From NCBI GenBank assembly GCA_003139975.1, contig PLHN01000353.1:1-10444 (forward strand): a stretch of DNA of 10,444 nucleotides, read 5' to 3'. The stretch comes from Acidobacteriaceae bacterium. GTDB lineage: Bacteria > Acidobacteriota > Terriglobia > Terriglobales > Acidobacteriaceae. Under the pieces are notes generated by a model that was not told the origin of the DNA, searched no databases, and worked only from the letters and a program-made list of their open reading frames with translations. A program made the translations under genes and the position numbers. This document shows positions 1 to 6,822 of the stretch, in pieces; the stretch's first letter is position 1, and every line of letters begins with the position of its first letter.

Positions 1-1358
1 CCGAAAGCGTCGCCGCGCACGATTTCCAGCTTGGAATAGTCGCGCCACTTGTCGGGATAGCCCACTTTATTGGCGATCATGTGCAGCTTCTCTTTTGCCC
101 GTGTTTTTGTCGCCGTGCTCATCCAATCCAGCGAGTCAATATCACGATCCATGGCCGCCTCGATGTCATGAATCATCTCCACTGCTTTGGTTTTGCTCGC
201 CGCCGGAAATTGTTGGTCCACATATGCCTTGCCCAAAGCTTCCGGCAGAGCTCCGTCGGTGCTCCCCACACACCGCTTCCAGCGCGGCTGCTGCTCGGGA
301 ATACCCGCCAGCTTCCGGCCGCCAAAATCGAATTTCTCTTCATCCAGCGCCTTGGGCAGAATCGATCCCGCAAGCGAAGCGACCAGTTGCCACCGCAGGT
401 AGGCCTTGATCGTCGGGAGATCGGTTTCGCTAATAACCTGGTTCATGCCTTTGAAAAACTCCGGCTCGGCAACGTTGATCTCCGCAAACTCGGGCGACCC
501 AGTTGCCCGATAAAGACGTTCCCAGTTGAATGCCGGGGTCAGCGCCTGCAACTCCTTGGCCGGCATCATGTGATAAACATTGTGCGGCTCGCGCTGCGAC
601 GTTACGTCGAGCGACACTTTCGCCAGCGCTGTTTCCAGCTTCATGATCGCGGCCGCATCGCTCGCGGCCTGTTTATCGCTCGAACCAAGCAGCTTGAGAA
701 TGTTTGTGATGTGCTGCACATACTGGTCGCGAATTTCTTTGTCCTTCTCGCCAGTGCGAAGGTAATAATCCTTCTCCGGGAGCCCCAGCCCCCCTTGCGT
801 GACCGCCGCGATATTCCGAGTCGCGTCTTTGAAGTCCTGCTGCGAGCCATATCCCAGAAACGCATTCCCATTGATCAGTTGGTAATGCGCGAGCAGTTCC
901 GGCAACTGGTCTTTGTTGGTGAGCGCTGCAATGCGGTCCAGTTCCGGCTTGAGCGGCGCCAATCCCTTCTCCTGGATTGCGGCATCATCCACGCAACTGG
1001 CGTAGTAGTCGCCGATCTTGCGCGTGTTGGCGTCGCGCGACGGATCGTCGACGCCTGCTTTTTCCAGAATCCCATGGAGCACCTGCCGGTTGTACTGCTC
1101 CATGTTGTAGAACTGGTCTGACTCTGGCGAATCGCTGGGAATCGGATGCAGTTTCGCCCAGTGCCCGCAGGCATACTGATAAAAATCGACACACGGGTCC
1201 GCGGCCGTGTCCATCAGGCTCTTGTCGAGCGAGGGAATCAGCGAATAGGTTTGGGGCGTGGCGGCAGCCGCAGTCGCCGGATTGGCATTTTGGGCAAAAA
1301 GCGCGCTGGCACAAATCCACGAGAGTACGAGAACAAAGCCTGCCTTCATCGACAGCAT
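1..1358 (-). CDS. M13 family (neprilysin/PepO-like) metallopeptidase, 3' end missing
   Basis: The minus frame is open from ATG at 1358 to the left edge, giving 452 residues of a protein whose family is usually about 670-700 long. It starts MLSMKAGF with a hydrophobic signal peptide ending near ALFAQ, so it is probably exported to the periplasm or cell surface. GGAGG lies 5-6 nt upstream of this ATG; a second in-frame ATG is at 1349. The M13 N-terminal domain is recognisable from PCVDFYQYACGHW (about residue 50) through FFKGMN and LRWQLVASLAG to the EQQPRWKRCV segment. The zinc motifs of the family (HExxH and ExxxD) lie in the C-terminal domain outside the window, so activity cannot be judged. 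Family members are zinc endopeptidases that cut oligopeptides. It lies downstream of the DUF1801 gene with a 154-nt gap, so it may have its own promoter. Family call is firm; substrate is unknown. Confidence 0.93.
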   Translation of the reverse strand, partial: MLSMKAGFVLVLSWICASALFAQNANPATAAAATPQTYSLIPSLDKSLMDTAADPCVDFYQYACGHWAKLHPIPSDSPESDQFYNMEQYNRQVLHGILEKAGVDDPSRDANTRKIGDYYASCVDDAAIQEKGLAPLKPELDRIAALTNKDQLPELLAHYQLINGNAFLGYGSQQDFKDATRNIAAVTQGGLGLPEKDYYLRTGEKDKEIRDQYVQHITNILKLLGSSDKQAASDAAAIMKLETALAKVSLDVTSQREPHNVYHMMPAKELQALTPAFNWERLYRATGSPEFAEINVAEPEFFKGMNQVISETDLPTIKAYLRWQLVASLAGSILPKALDEEKFDFGGRKLAGIPEQQPRWKRCVGSTDGALPEALGKAYVDQQFPAASKTKAVEMIHDIEAAMDRDIDSLDWMSTATKTRAKEKLHMIANKVGYPDKWRDYSKLEIVRGDAF

Positions 1359-1512
1359 GAATTCCTCCGCAAAGCACGCTACCGGAACTGCCGGCCAAAA
1401 CTCCGGAGCAGACCGATGCATGGCTAAGACGTTTAAGACTTTACGAGGTTAGCACGGCTGATTTCGGTTTGGCATGAGCGCACTACCCACGGGCTTCCCC
1501 GCAATTGACGGA

Positions 1513-1920
1513 TCAGCGCTTTTTCTTGTTTTCGACGTGAGCAACGCGCGCCTTCACCATTTTCTTGAGGAGGGGCGTCGGCAATGGCTCGTCTGTGGGA
1601 AAGTGAATGGTTCCTTTCGATGTACGGTAAGGCGCAAGTTCCTTCTTGAACGCTTCAATCACAGCGGCAGTCGGGAACAAGCTGCAGTGGTCCGAAAACG
1701 CGGCGAACCAAATCAGCACTTCACCATACTTGAATGCCGGAATGCGATAGCTGATGGTCTCGGTAGCCTCCGGCGGCACAACGGACCGAATCACCGCGCG
1801 AATCCTGTTCAAGGTGCTGCGGGCGGGCTCAGGAACCCCAGCCAGATATTCATCAATACTCTTTGGAATACCTTTGCTATTCTGCGGAGAACTACCCGTT
1901 CGCGACTTAAGCTTTTTCAT
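1513..1920 (-). CDS. DUF1801 (YdhG-like) protein
   Basis: This 135-residue protein begins MKKLKSRTG. The hallmark segments are SIDEYLAGVPEPARSTL, VPPEATETISYRIPAF, KYGEVLIWFAAF and HFPTDEPLPTPLLKKMV, which match the DUF1801 fold (PF08818). Bacillus YdhG/Fra, a frataxin-like iron chaperone, belongs to this family, but most members are uncharacterised, so an iron role here is only a family-based possibility. The reading frame is open further up to an ATG at 1977. The start at 1920 is preferred because the upstream extension is Cys-rich and unlike the family, while the Lys-rich start is typical. No clear Shine-Dalgarno site precedes either ATG. The gene follows the patatin gene on the same strand by 60 nt and could be cotranscribed with it. 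The C-terminus is strongly basic (ENKKKR). Confidence 0.85.
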   Translation of the reverse strand: MKKLKSRTGSSPQNSKGIPKSIDEYLAGVPEPARSTLNRIRAVIRSVVPPEATETISYRIPAFKYGEVLIWFAAFSDHCSLFPTAAVIEAFKKELAPYRTSKGTIHFPTDEPLPTPLLKKMVKARVAHVENKKKR

Positions 1921-1980
1921 GCGGACAATTTTACAAAATCCAGGGCAGCACTTATCGGTCGTCACCCTGGCGATCACCGC

Positions 1981-4215
1981 TTAGAAGAACTTGCCTACAT
2001 TGAAAAAGAACTTGCGGTGATCGCTGTCTCCTAAACTGCCCCCAAAAAATACGGGCCCAAACACCGTCTGGAACAGCAATCCAACAGTCCCGTCCTGCGC
2101 CACTCCTGCCGTGCCAGCGGGCTGCCCGTAGGCCTTCCCCGCCTCATACATCGAAAGCAAATAAACGTTCTGCTTGAGCAACGGCGAAAGTTCGCGCAAG
2201 CGATAGAGAAAAGCGGGCTGCACCAGGAAATATTGGTTAGTCAATAATTCATTCAGCCCATAAGCCCCCAGCCGTAACGGCCCGCCCAGGCTGAAGGGCG
2301 GAAAGCCTGTATCCCGAGTCGAGAATGACGTGCCTCCCGAGGCGAAGAATAAGACGGAGGACTTTGCGTTGATCGGCTCCGCCAGCCCCAGCCGCAGCTC
2401 GCCCGTGGGCACGAAGTCTGTCGTGCCTGGCTTCGTATCATAAAAATGGAATGTCGATTCAAGCCGTTCCCCGCGCCGTGGAATCATAGGATCGTCAAAA
2501 CGATCCAGCCGGTAACTGAGTGAAGTTATCCCGTAACGGCCACGCACCGTGGGCTCTACTGGTGTCCCGATATCCTCGCTGATCTTCTGATACCCCTCGT
2601 CATATCCCACCCGCATTTCAGCGGTGCGCCCAAACATGTAGCCAAAGTCGACTCCCCCGCCGAATATCCGGTCGCGGTACTCGCCCAGAATCTTGTCGCG
2701 CTGGTACACGTTCAATGGACTGCTATCGGCTGTTCCATGCGCCGCCACAAACCAACCGGTGTGAAAGTTGAGCGGATGAAAGAATTCCGTCTTCGCTCCA
2801 TACTCGGAGCCCGCGATGACATCGTTCCTCCACTCTGACCCGAATCCACCTACGTCCAGAAAGGTAATGCGCGCACCAACCTGAAAAAGCACATTCTTGT
2901 AATCCGACCCGTCAATCACGAACAAAGGGTGCACGGTCGGTGGCGCGTACTCTTTCTCCTGAGTTTCGACCAGGAGACCAGTCTCGCCGTTCTTTGTGGT
3001 CTCCTCATATCCAGCCTGCGCAAAGCGGCCCAGACCCGTAATCGCCATCATTTCCCGGTCGATCTTCCGCTGGTCAATCGGCTTGCCGGCGAGGTCTGCC
3101 ACGTCGTGCTGCAAGCCCGCAAGAATGTCGCCCTTCGCTCCTGTGACCTCCACAAACTCCGGTATGGATGGCTGGCGGCGTTTCGAAGCACGCGCCGCCA
3201 ACCGTGCTTTCCACTCCTTTTCGTCCACCTGCAATCGGGTAAGCAATGTGCTCTTTTGCTGTGCGGCCTTATATCCTTCGGCTTCGATCGCCTCGAACTG
3301 TGTGTAATCGGTGGTATCGAATTTCTCCAAATGCGCCGTCAGCACAATGTCGGCCTTCTCCATGCTGGCAAGTTCGTTTACTTCAATCGATACACTGGCG
3401 GATCGCTCCAGCACGCTCACCGACGTCAAGGGCGCATTGGGATTGAACGCCTGCGTTTCCAGGTGAACCGCAATCACAATGTCGGCGCCCATTTGCCGTG
3501 CTACATCCACCGGCAGGTTGTCGAGCAAGCCTCCATCCACAAGCACGAGCCCCGCTTCCCGCACCGGAACAAAAAACGCCGGGATCGACATGGTGGCGCG
3601 CATCGCTTCGGCAAGAGATCCTCCGTCGAACACAAACTTTTTCCCCGTCACCAGGTCTGTCGCGACGCAGCGAAACGGAATCGGCAAGTCATCGAAGCTC
3701 TTCATCTCCGAATACGGCAGTCCCACCTTGTCCAGAATCAATCCCACCTGCTGCCCCGAATTGAACCCGCTCGGAAACTGCGTCCCCTGTTTCAATCCGA
3801 ATTCGAAGGCATTCTGATACTCCCTGCGATCCTCCTTCCGGCGAAACGCCAGGTCACGATACGGCATGGCCCCGCCCAGCACGCGATTCCACGGGATGGT
3901 CCGCACCAGCGTTCGGATCTGGTCCGGAGATTCGCCGGACGCGTAAATGCCTCCGACTACCCCGCCCATGCTCGTGCCGGCGATCACGTCGACGGGAATG
4001 CGGTTCTCTTCCAGCCACTTGATCACTCCCACGTGCGCCAGCCCAAGCGCTCCTCCGCCTTCCAGCACGAGCCCAATTCGCGGCCGCAGTTTCGGCGAGC
4101 CAGCATGATCCGAATTCTGCGACCCGGCCTCGGAGGGCTTCTGACTCCACAACGAACTCGATAGAAGGACCACACAGATGACGAAACGAAAGACGGAAAA
4201 AACGCGAGCCTGCAT
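1981..4215 (-). CDS. Patatin-like phospholipase with POTRA and outer-membrane beta-barrel (type Vd autotransporter-like)
   Basis: A 744-residue exported protein. A signal peptide covers residues 1-24 (ending SSLWSQ). The patatin domain spans about 44-330 and has the oxyanion motif GGGALG (53-58), nucleophile elbow GTSMGG with Ser82, and DGG with Asp227, so the Ser-Asp dyad is complete. Residues about 350-420 form a POTRA-like segment (FVEVTGAKGDILAGL and ITGLGRFAQAGYEE). From about 428 to 744 there is an alternating hydrophobic/aromatic pattern typical of an Omp85/FadA/PlpD 16-strand barrel, with an RLGAYG turn at 648-653 and a terminal Phe (KFF), as expected for BAM-dependent assembly. Family members such as PlpD hydrolyse phospholipids; the barrel anchors or exports the lipase. 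ATG at 4215 has AGGAG 8 nt upstream. Family and architecture are well supported; whether the lipase is released or stays attached is not visible. Confidence 0.93.
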   Translation of the reverse strand: MQARVFSVFRFVICVVLLSSSLWSQKPSEAGSQNSDHAGSPKLRPRIGLVLEGGGALGLAHVGVIKWLEENRIPVDVIAGTSMGGVVGGIYASGESPDQIRTLVRTIPWNRVLGGAMPYRDLAFRRKEDRREYQNAFEFGLKQGTQFPSGFNSGQQVGLILDKVGLPYSEMKSFDDLPIPFRCVATDLVTGKKFVFDGGSLAEAMRATMSIPAFFVPVREAGLVLVDGGLLDNLPVDVARQMGADIVIAVHLETQAFNPNAPLTSVSVLERSASVSIEVNELASMEKADIVLTAHLEKFDTTDYTQFEAIEAEGYKAAQQKSTLLTRLQVDEKEWKARLAARASKRRQPSIPEFVEVTGAKGDILAGLQHDVADLAGKPIDQRKIDREMMAITGLGRFAQAGYEETTKNGETGLLVETQEKEYAPPTVHPLFVIDGSDYKNVLFQVGARITFLDVGGFGSEWRNDVIAGSEYGAKTEFFHPLNFHTGWFVAAHGTADSSPLNVYQRDKILGEYRDRIFGGGVDFGYMFGRTAEMRVGYDEGYQKISEDIGTPVEPTVRGRYGITSLSYRLDRFDDPMIPRRGERLESTFHFYDTKPGTTDFVPTGELRLGLAEPINAKSSVLFFASGGTSFSTRDTGFPPFSLGGPLRLGAYGLNELLTNQYFLVQPAFLYRLRELSPLLKQNVYLLSMYEAGKAYGQPAGTAGVAQDGTVGLLFQTVFGPVFFGGSLGDSDHRKFFFNVGKFF

Positions 4216-4484
4216 TCCGGATCTCCTGGAAACGGATCAAGTCTACGTCGCAAAGCCCGGACAAGCGAAATGCCGCGGCGATTGGCGCTTTGGGGTAACG
4301 GAATTCGCTTTACCGCGTCCGTCGAGATGCAAGATTCTTCACATTCTCGTTCACGCTGCCGACCAAGCCTGAAGTGCAAGGCCGTTCAATAAGTTACATA
4401 GCGTTCGCGGGGTGGAATGGAAACGGACATGCTAGACTTGTCATGAGCGCATGATTTGATTCACAAAGCTAAAAGGGGAAAAGC
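4216..4484. other. Divergent intergenic spacer
   Basis: This 269-nt stretch separates the minus-strand patatin gene from the plus-strand small membrane protein gene and should hold both promoters. I could not identify a convincing -35/-10 pair for either gene; the best minus-strand candidate has a poor -10. No ORF, RNA gene or strong hairpin was seen in it. Confidence 0.5.
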
Positions 4485-4634
4485 TTGGCAAAGAAGAAAA
4501 GCCCACTTGAAAATCTGTTCGTCCTGCTGATACTTGGTCTGCTCGCCGGAGCTGTGGGAGGCCTTGGAATTGGGTTGTTCCAGTTACGGGCTTTGTCGCA
4601 ATCCGCCGCTTCCTCGGCCACGGGCGGAAAGTAA
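4485..4634 (+). CDS. Small single-span membrane protein (49 aa, TTG start)
   Basis: A 49-residue ORF starts at TTG 4485 and ends at TAA 4632-4634. The protein begins MAKKKSPLEN, followed by a hydrophobic Gly-rich helix at about 11-32 (LFVLLILGLLAGAVGG onward) and a short Ser/Ala-rich tail ending ATGGK. The basic start followed by one span predicts an N-in inner-membrane protein. TTG is the only usable start: an in-frame stop lies just upstream at 4470-4472, and AGGGGA (4474-4479) is placed 5 nt before the TTG. The GxxxG-like glycines in the helix could support helix packing, which is inference. No family is recognised. It converges on the tRNA-Gly gene, whose 3' end is 26 nt away. The combination of a good ribosome site, clean topology and stop spacing makes it a probable real gene. 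Confidence 0.7.
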   Translation: MAKKKSPLENLFVLLILGLLAGAVGGLGIGLFQLRALSQSAASSATGGK

Positions 4635-4660
4635 TACCGCAGTCCTCACCACTAAGCTGA

Positions 4661-4735
4661 TGGAGCGGGAGGAGGGAGTTGAACCCTCGACATCCAGCTT
4701 GGGAAGCTGACGTTCTACCGCTGAACTACTCCCGC
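4661..4735 (-). tRNA. tRNA-Gly (anticodon CCC)
   Basis: The minus strand folds as a complete 75-nt cloverleaf. The acceptor is GCGGGAG/CTCCCGC, the D stem GTTC/GAAC with loop AGCGGTA, the anticodon stem TCAGC/GCTGG with loop TTCCCAA, the variable loop is ATGTC, and the T stem GAGGG/CCCTC has loop TTCAACT. The discriminator is T and CCA is encoded. The anticodon CCC (plus positions 4701-4703) reads the glycine codon GGG. All stems are paired except one T-G wobble at the end of the anticodon stem. Confidence 0.97.
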
Positions 4736-4747
4736 TCGCCTCGTAAG

Positions 4748-4775
4748 ATTATCATCCGATAGTGATCGAACACAA
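4748..4775 (-). promoter_or_regulatory. Possible promoter of tRNA-Gly
   Basis: Reading the minus strand toward the tRNA, TTGTGT (4770-4775) and GATAAT (4748-4753) are separated by 16 nt, and the -10 element ends 12 nt before the mature tRNA 5' end. The -10 matches consensus at 5 of 6 positions but the -35 at only 3 of 6, so this is a position-supported guess. Confidence 0.35.
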
Positions 4776-4798
4776 TATAAGAGAACAACGGATCGAGG

Positions 4799-4836
4799 GT
4801 CCGTGTCCTCCGTGCACCCCTGTGAACTCTGTGGTT
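4799..4836 (-). repeat. Intergenic CACAGAG-type degenerate repeat tract
   Basis: On the minus strand this reads as about four units of a CACRGAG-like motif with roughly 10-nt period: CCACAGAGTT, CACAGGGGTG, CACGGAGGA, CACGGAC. I recall similar CACAGAG/CACGGAG strings in intergenic DNA of many unrelated environmental bacteria; that link is from memory and was not checked. It lies in the 146-nt gap between the tRNA and the secreted protein gene and codes for nothing visible. Confidence 0.5.
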
Positions 4837-4881
4837 TGCCCTCTTTGCCGAAAACTTAATCAGACTGTCCGTAGGAGTGAC

Positions 4882-5724
4882 CTACTGCTGTGGGGCGGGT
4901 AGATCCGGCGGTCTCGCGTTCAAGGGCTGGGACAACGACTCTGGCGCCACCCGCGCCCCCGCCGGTCGAATTCCCTTTGCTTCCACGATTGACCAGCGCC
5001 AGTCTTCGTCCGGGGCTGGCGTGATCCCTATCTTTTCGCGAATTGCGGCCGTGCTGAAGGCCTTCGTTTCTGTTTTCAGGTGATAGAGAAGTGTCACGTC
5101 CGAGCGCCGCTCAACGGTGGGCGTCCCCCTGATTTTGCTCGCTGGAACGACCCGCGCTCGCGCCGCCACCTCGGCGTTGTAGCCGGGCCTGCGCTCCAGC
5201 GTCAGGCCGACCGTCACCTCGCGCAGATCCCACTCGGTTCCATTGAAAAGGTCAAGTTGCAGCTTGTCTTCCTCAATCGAGCCGGGGCCGTCCAGCTTGA
5301 CCAGTTGATCGAGTGGCAGTGTCTCGACCAGCACCGGCTTGACGAGCAGCGAACTGGCGCGCGCGTTAAAAGACAGGCTGCAGGTCGCATCGGGAGAAGT
5401 CACCCTCAGCGTGTTACCGGATGGATCGATGGAAAGCACAGTCTTGGCCTCATCCGCCGGCCTTCCTTTCTTTGCATCTTCAATCGCCTGCGTCAGATTG
5501 TCGTTGTCGATCACAGCACGGGCGGGAGTGGCCACCCTATAGGGGGCGTCGGGAGCTTGCTGGGCCGGCGGTGGCTGCGCCTTGCTCTTGCGGAGATTGC
5601 GCGCCACGTCGCCGAGCGATGGGCTATCGGCCGGTGGTGGACTGTCGTCCTGCCCATGCGCCGCTACCGGCCAGGCCAGCAAAGCAAGGACAATCAGTAT
5701 CCACAGTGAGATTTTCAATCTCAT
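4882..5724 (-). CDS. Secreted protein of unknown function
   Basis: A 280-residue protein starting MRLKISLW. Residues 1-25 form a clear signal peptide (hydrophobic core LWILIVLALLAWPVA, probable cut after AHG). A Pro/Ala/Gln-rich low-complexity stretch follows at about 27-65 (PPPADSPSLGDVARNLRKSKAQPPPAQQ). The rest is soluble alpha/beta sequence with no motif I recognise, including a segment about LFNGTEWDLREVTVGLTLERR that resembles a beta-sandwich strand region. The LGDVARNLR element just after the signal recurs, from memory, in other Acidobacteriota secreted proteins. The frame is open to 5802, but ATG 5724 is chosen because it gives the signal peptide at the N-terminus and has AGGA 5 nt upstream. 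A periplasmic location is likely; no function is proposed. Confidence 0.82.
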   Translation of the reverse strand: MRLKISLWILIVLALLAWPVAAHGQDDSPPPADSPSLGDVARNLRKSKAQPPPAQQAPDAPYRVATPARAVIDNDNLTQAIEDAKKGRPADEAKTVLSIDPSGNTLRVTSPDATCSLSFNARASSLLVKPVLVETLPLDQLVKLDGPGSIEEDKLQLDLFNGTEWDLREVTVGLTLERRPGYNAEVAARARVVPASKIRGTPTVERRSDVTLLYHLKTETKAFSTAAIREKIGITPAPDEDWRWSIVEAKGIRPAGARVAPESLSQPLNARPPDLPAPQQ

Positions 5725-5900
5725 GATTCCTACCGTCTTACCGTCGAGGCACAACAAGATCGAAGCGAGCTTGTCGCGACTCTGTCCACTGGAAGCAAGC
5801 AAGGTTCAACCACGTCAAGTTCTAGTTTGAGGCGAGACGTAACAGGAAGGAAGTTACCGGAGTCACATTGCGAGGACGGACTTTGCCCTTACAGAGCGAG

Positions 5901-5954
5901 AAGGGCCGGGTGCGCTCAGACGAAGTGCGCGCAACGGGGCGCGCCCAAGCCCTT
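5901..5954. other. Long imperfect stem-loop, possible terminator of the 40-aa ORF
   Basis: AAGGGC (5901-5906) pairs with GCCCTT (5949-5954), and after a 1x2 internal loop GGGTGCGC (5908-5915) pairs with GCGCGCCC (5939-5946), leaving a 23-nt loop. As plus-strand RNA one pair is G-U; as minus-strand RNA it becomes an A-C mismatch. On the minus strand it starts 17 nt after the stop codon of the 40-residue ORF, but only TTCTCGCTCT follows, with no real U tract. It may be a terminator, a REP-like unit or a structured RNA element. Confidence 0.4.
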
Positions 5955-5971
5955 TCAAGCCGATTGAAACC

Positions 5972-6094
5972 CTACAGCAGGCCAGAACTTCGGAAACGCT
6001 GAATCGGATCCGCTACCGGCAGAGATTGACGCTTGAAAACCCAGCGCGCCACCGCGATTCCCAATGCCGCATAGCACAGATGCCAGAGTTTCAT
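5972..6094 (-). CDS. Candidate 40-aa membrane peptide
   Basis: ATG at 6094 opens a 40-residue frame ending in TAG. The protein begins MKLWHLCYAALGIAVARWVF, a short hydrophobic helix (about residues 3-19) followed by a basic turn and a polar tail ending FRSSGLL. GGGGAGA lies about 5 nt upstream of the ATG, one of the strongest ribosome sites in the window, which is the main support. The frame stays open upstream to 6262, but the extension crosses an operator-like dyad and looks non-coding, so the short form is preferred. A hairpin begins 17 nt after the stop. No family is recognised. It could be a small membrane protein or a chance ORF. Confidence 0.4.
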   Translation of the reverse strand: MKLWHLCYAALGIAVARWVFKRQSLPVADPIQRFRSSGLL

Positions 6095-6216
6095 AAATCT
6101 CTCCCCACGCCGGAACCGCACCTGGGGAGCACCTGCCGAGGTCCCGTCGTGACCTAACGCTACCCCTCGTATATCGGCAAATCCAGTCCACCAATGTGCT
6201 ATGCGATAGCCCAAAA

Positions 6217-6233
6217 GGTCACTTTTAGTAACC
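6217..6233. promoter_or_regulatory. Operator-like inverted repeat
   Basis: The 17-bp element GGTCACT-TTT-AGTAACC is a dyad whose 7-bp half-sites match at 6 of 7 positions around a 3-bp centre. The arrangement of ACT and AGT half-sites resembles operators of HxlR/YodB (DUF24)-type regulators, though the spacing was not compared with a matrix. It lies 121 nt upstream of the VOC gene start (plus) and 123 nt upstream of the 40-residue ORF start (minus), so either could be the target. No regulator gene is present in the window. Confidence 0.35.
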
Positions 6234-6353
6234 ATCACGTCACCCGCAAGGCTAGACGCCACGCGAGTGCTGTCGCTGAGCCGACACTGGCCAGCCCGTA
6301 GTAGAATCCGAATCTCGAATTAACCCTCAACTCCCGTCTGCGGAGGCTGCAAA

Positions 6354-6800
6354 ATGTCGTCCCCGGCATCGCCAAGCCAAGCGCCCGTTGGTTTCGAAGG
6401 AGTCAACCCAATTTTGCGCGTGAAAAACGCTGCCGCGAGCATCCAGTACTACGTCAAAATTCTTGGCTTCAAGAAAGATTGGCAGTTCCCCGAAGGAGAA
6501 TCCCCATTCTTCGCATCCGTCTCACGCGGCCGCTGCCACATTTTCTTAAGTGAAGGCGACCAGGGAAATCCCGGCGCATGGGTCTGGATCGGCGTCGAGG
6601 ATGCCGATGCCCTCCTGAATGAATACCGGCGCAGCAGCGCGAAAATCCGTCATCCACCGACCAACTACTCATGGGCATATGAGATGCAGGTAGAGGATCT
6701 GGACGGCAACGTGTTACGCCTAGGCTCGGAACCCAGGAAAGATGAGCCCATAGGCGAATGGCTTGACATGAATGGCAAGGTCTGGCCGCCTCAACCTTGA
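6354..6800 (+). CDS. VOC superfamily (glyoxalase/bleomycin-resistance-like) protein
   Basis: A 148-residue cytoplasmic protein. The two beta-alpha-beta-beta-beta modules of the vicinal oxygen chelate fold can be followed: NPILRVKNAAASIQYYVKILGF (about 18-39), the strand pair RGRCHIFLSEG (58-68), WVWIGVEDADALLNEY (76-91) and the closing VEDLDGNVLRLGSE (113-126). Glu126 is at the usual final metal-ligand position, but the first strand lacks the usual metal-binding His, as in many bleomycin-binding-type members, so it may bind ligand without glyoxalase chemistry. A short tail (EWLDMNGKVWPPQP) follows the fold. ATG 6354 is preceded by GGAGG at 8 nt spacing. It stands alone on the plus strand and converges on the membrane protein gene, whose end is 22 nt away. 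The precise substrate cannot be inferred. Confidence 0.88.
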   Translation: MSSPASPSQAPVGFEGVNPILRVKNAAASIQYYVKILGFKKDWQFPEGESPFFASVSRGRCHIFLSEGDQGNPGAWVWIGVEDADALLNEYRRSSAKIRHPPTNYSWAYEMQVEDLDGNVLRLGSEPRKDEPIGEWLDMNGKVWPPQP

Positions 6801-6822
6801 GTTTGAGTTTAACGGCGATTTA

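Larger units (their letters stand above)
5725..6353. other. Gene-poor 629-nt region
   Basis: No standard-length gene is convincing here. It contains a candidate 40-residue ORF (5972-6094, minus), a long imperfect hairpin (5901-5954), a short perfect hairpin GCTAT-GCG-ATAGC (6198-6210) and an operator-like dyad (6217-6233), each listed separately. The upstream regions of the secreted protein gene (minus) and of the VOC gene (plus) also fall within it. A TAGAAT that could serve as a -10 element is at 6302-6307, but no good -35 partner was found. Confidence 0.5.

Noticed and set aside
81..1121. 346-residue plus-strand ORF
   Set aside because: It is antisense to the M13 peptidase, whose minus frame carries clear family motifs. 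The plus product is Arg/His/Leu-rich with no domain.
1474..2034. 186-residue plus-strand ORF
   Set aside because: It is antisense to the DUF1801 gene, whose minus-strand product matches a known family.
2929..4164. 411-residue plus-strand ORF
   Set aside because: It is antisense to the patatin gene catalytic and POTRA region; the composition is typical of a shadow frame in GC-rich DNA.
4871..4885. GTAGG-AGTGA-CCTAC inverted repeat
   Set aside because: The stem is only 5 bp, has no T tract, and overlaps the stop codon of the secreted protein gene, so it is not a convincing terminator.
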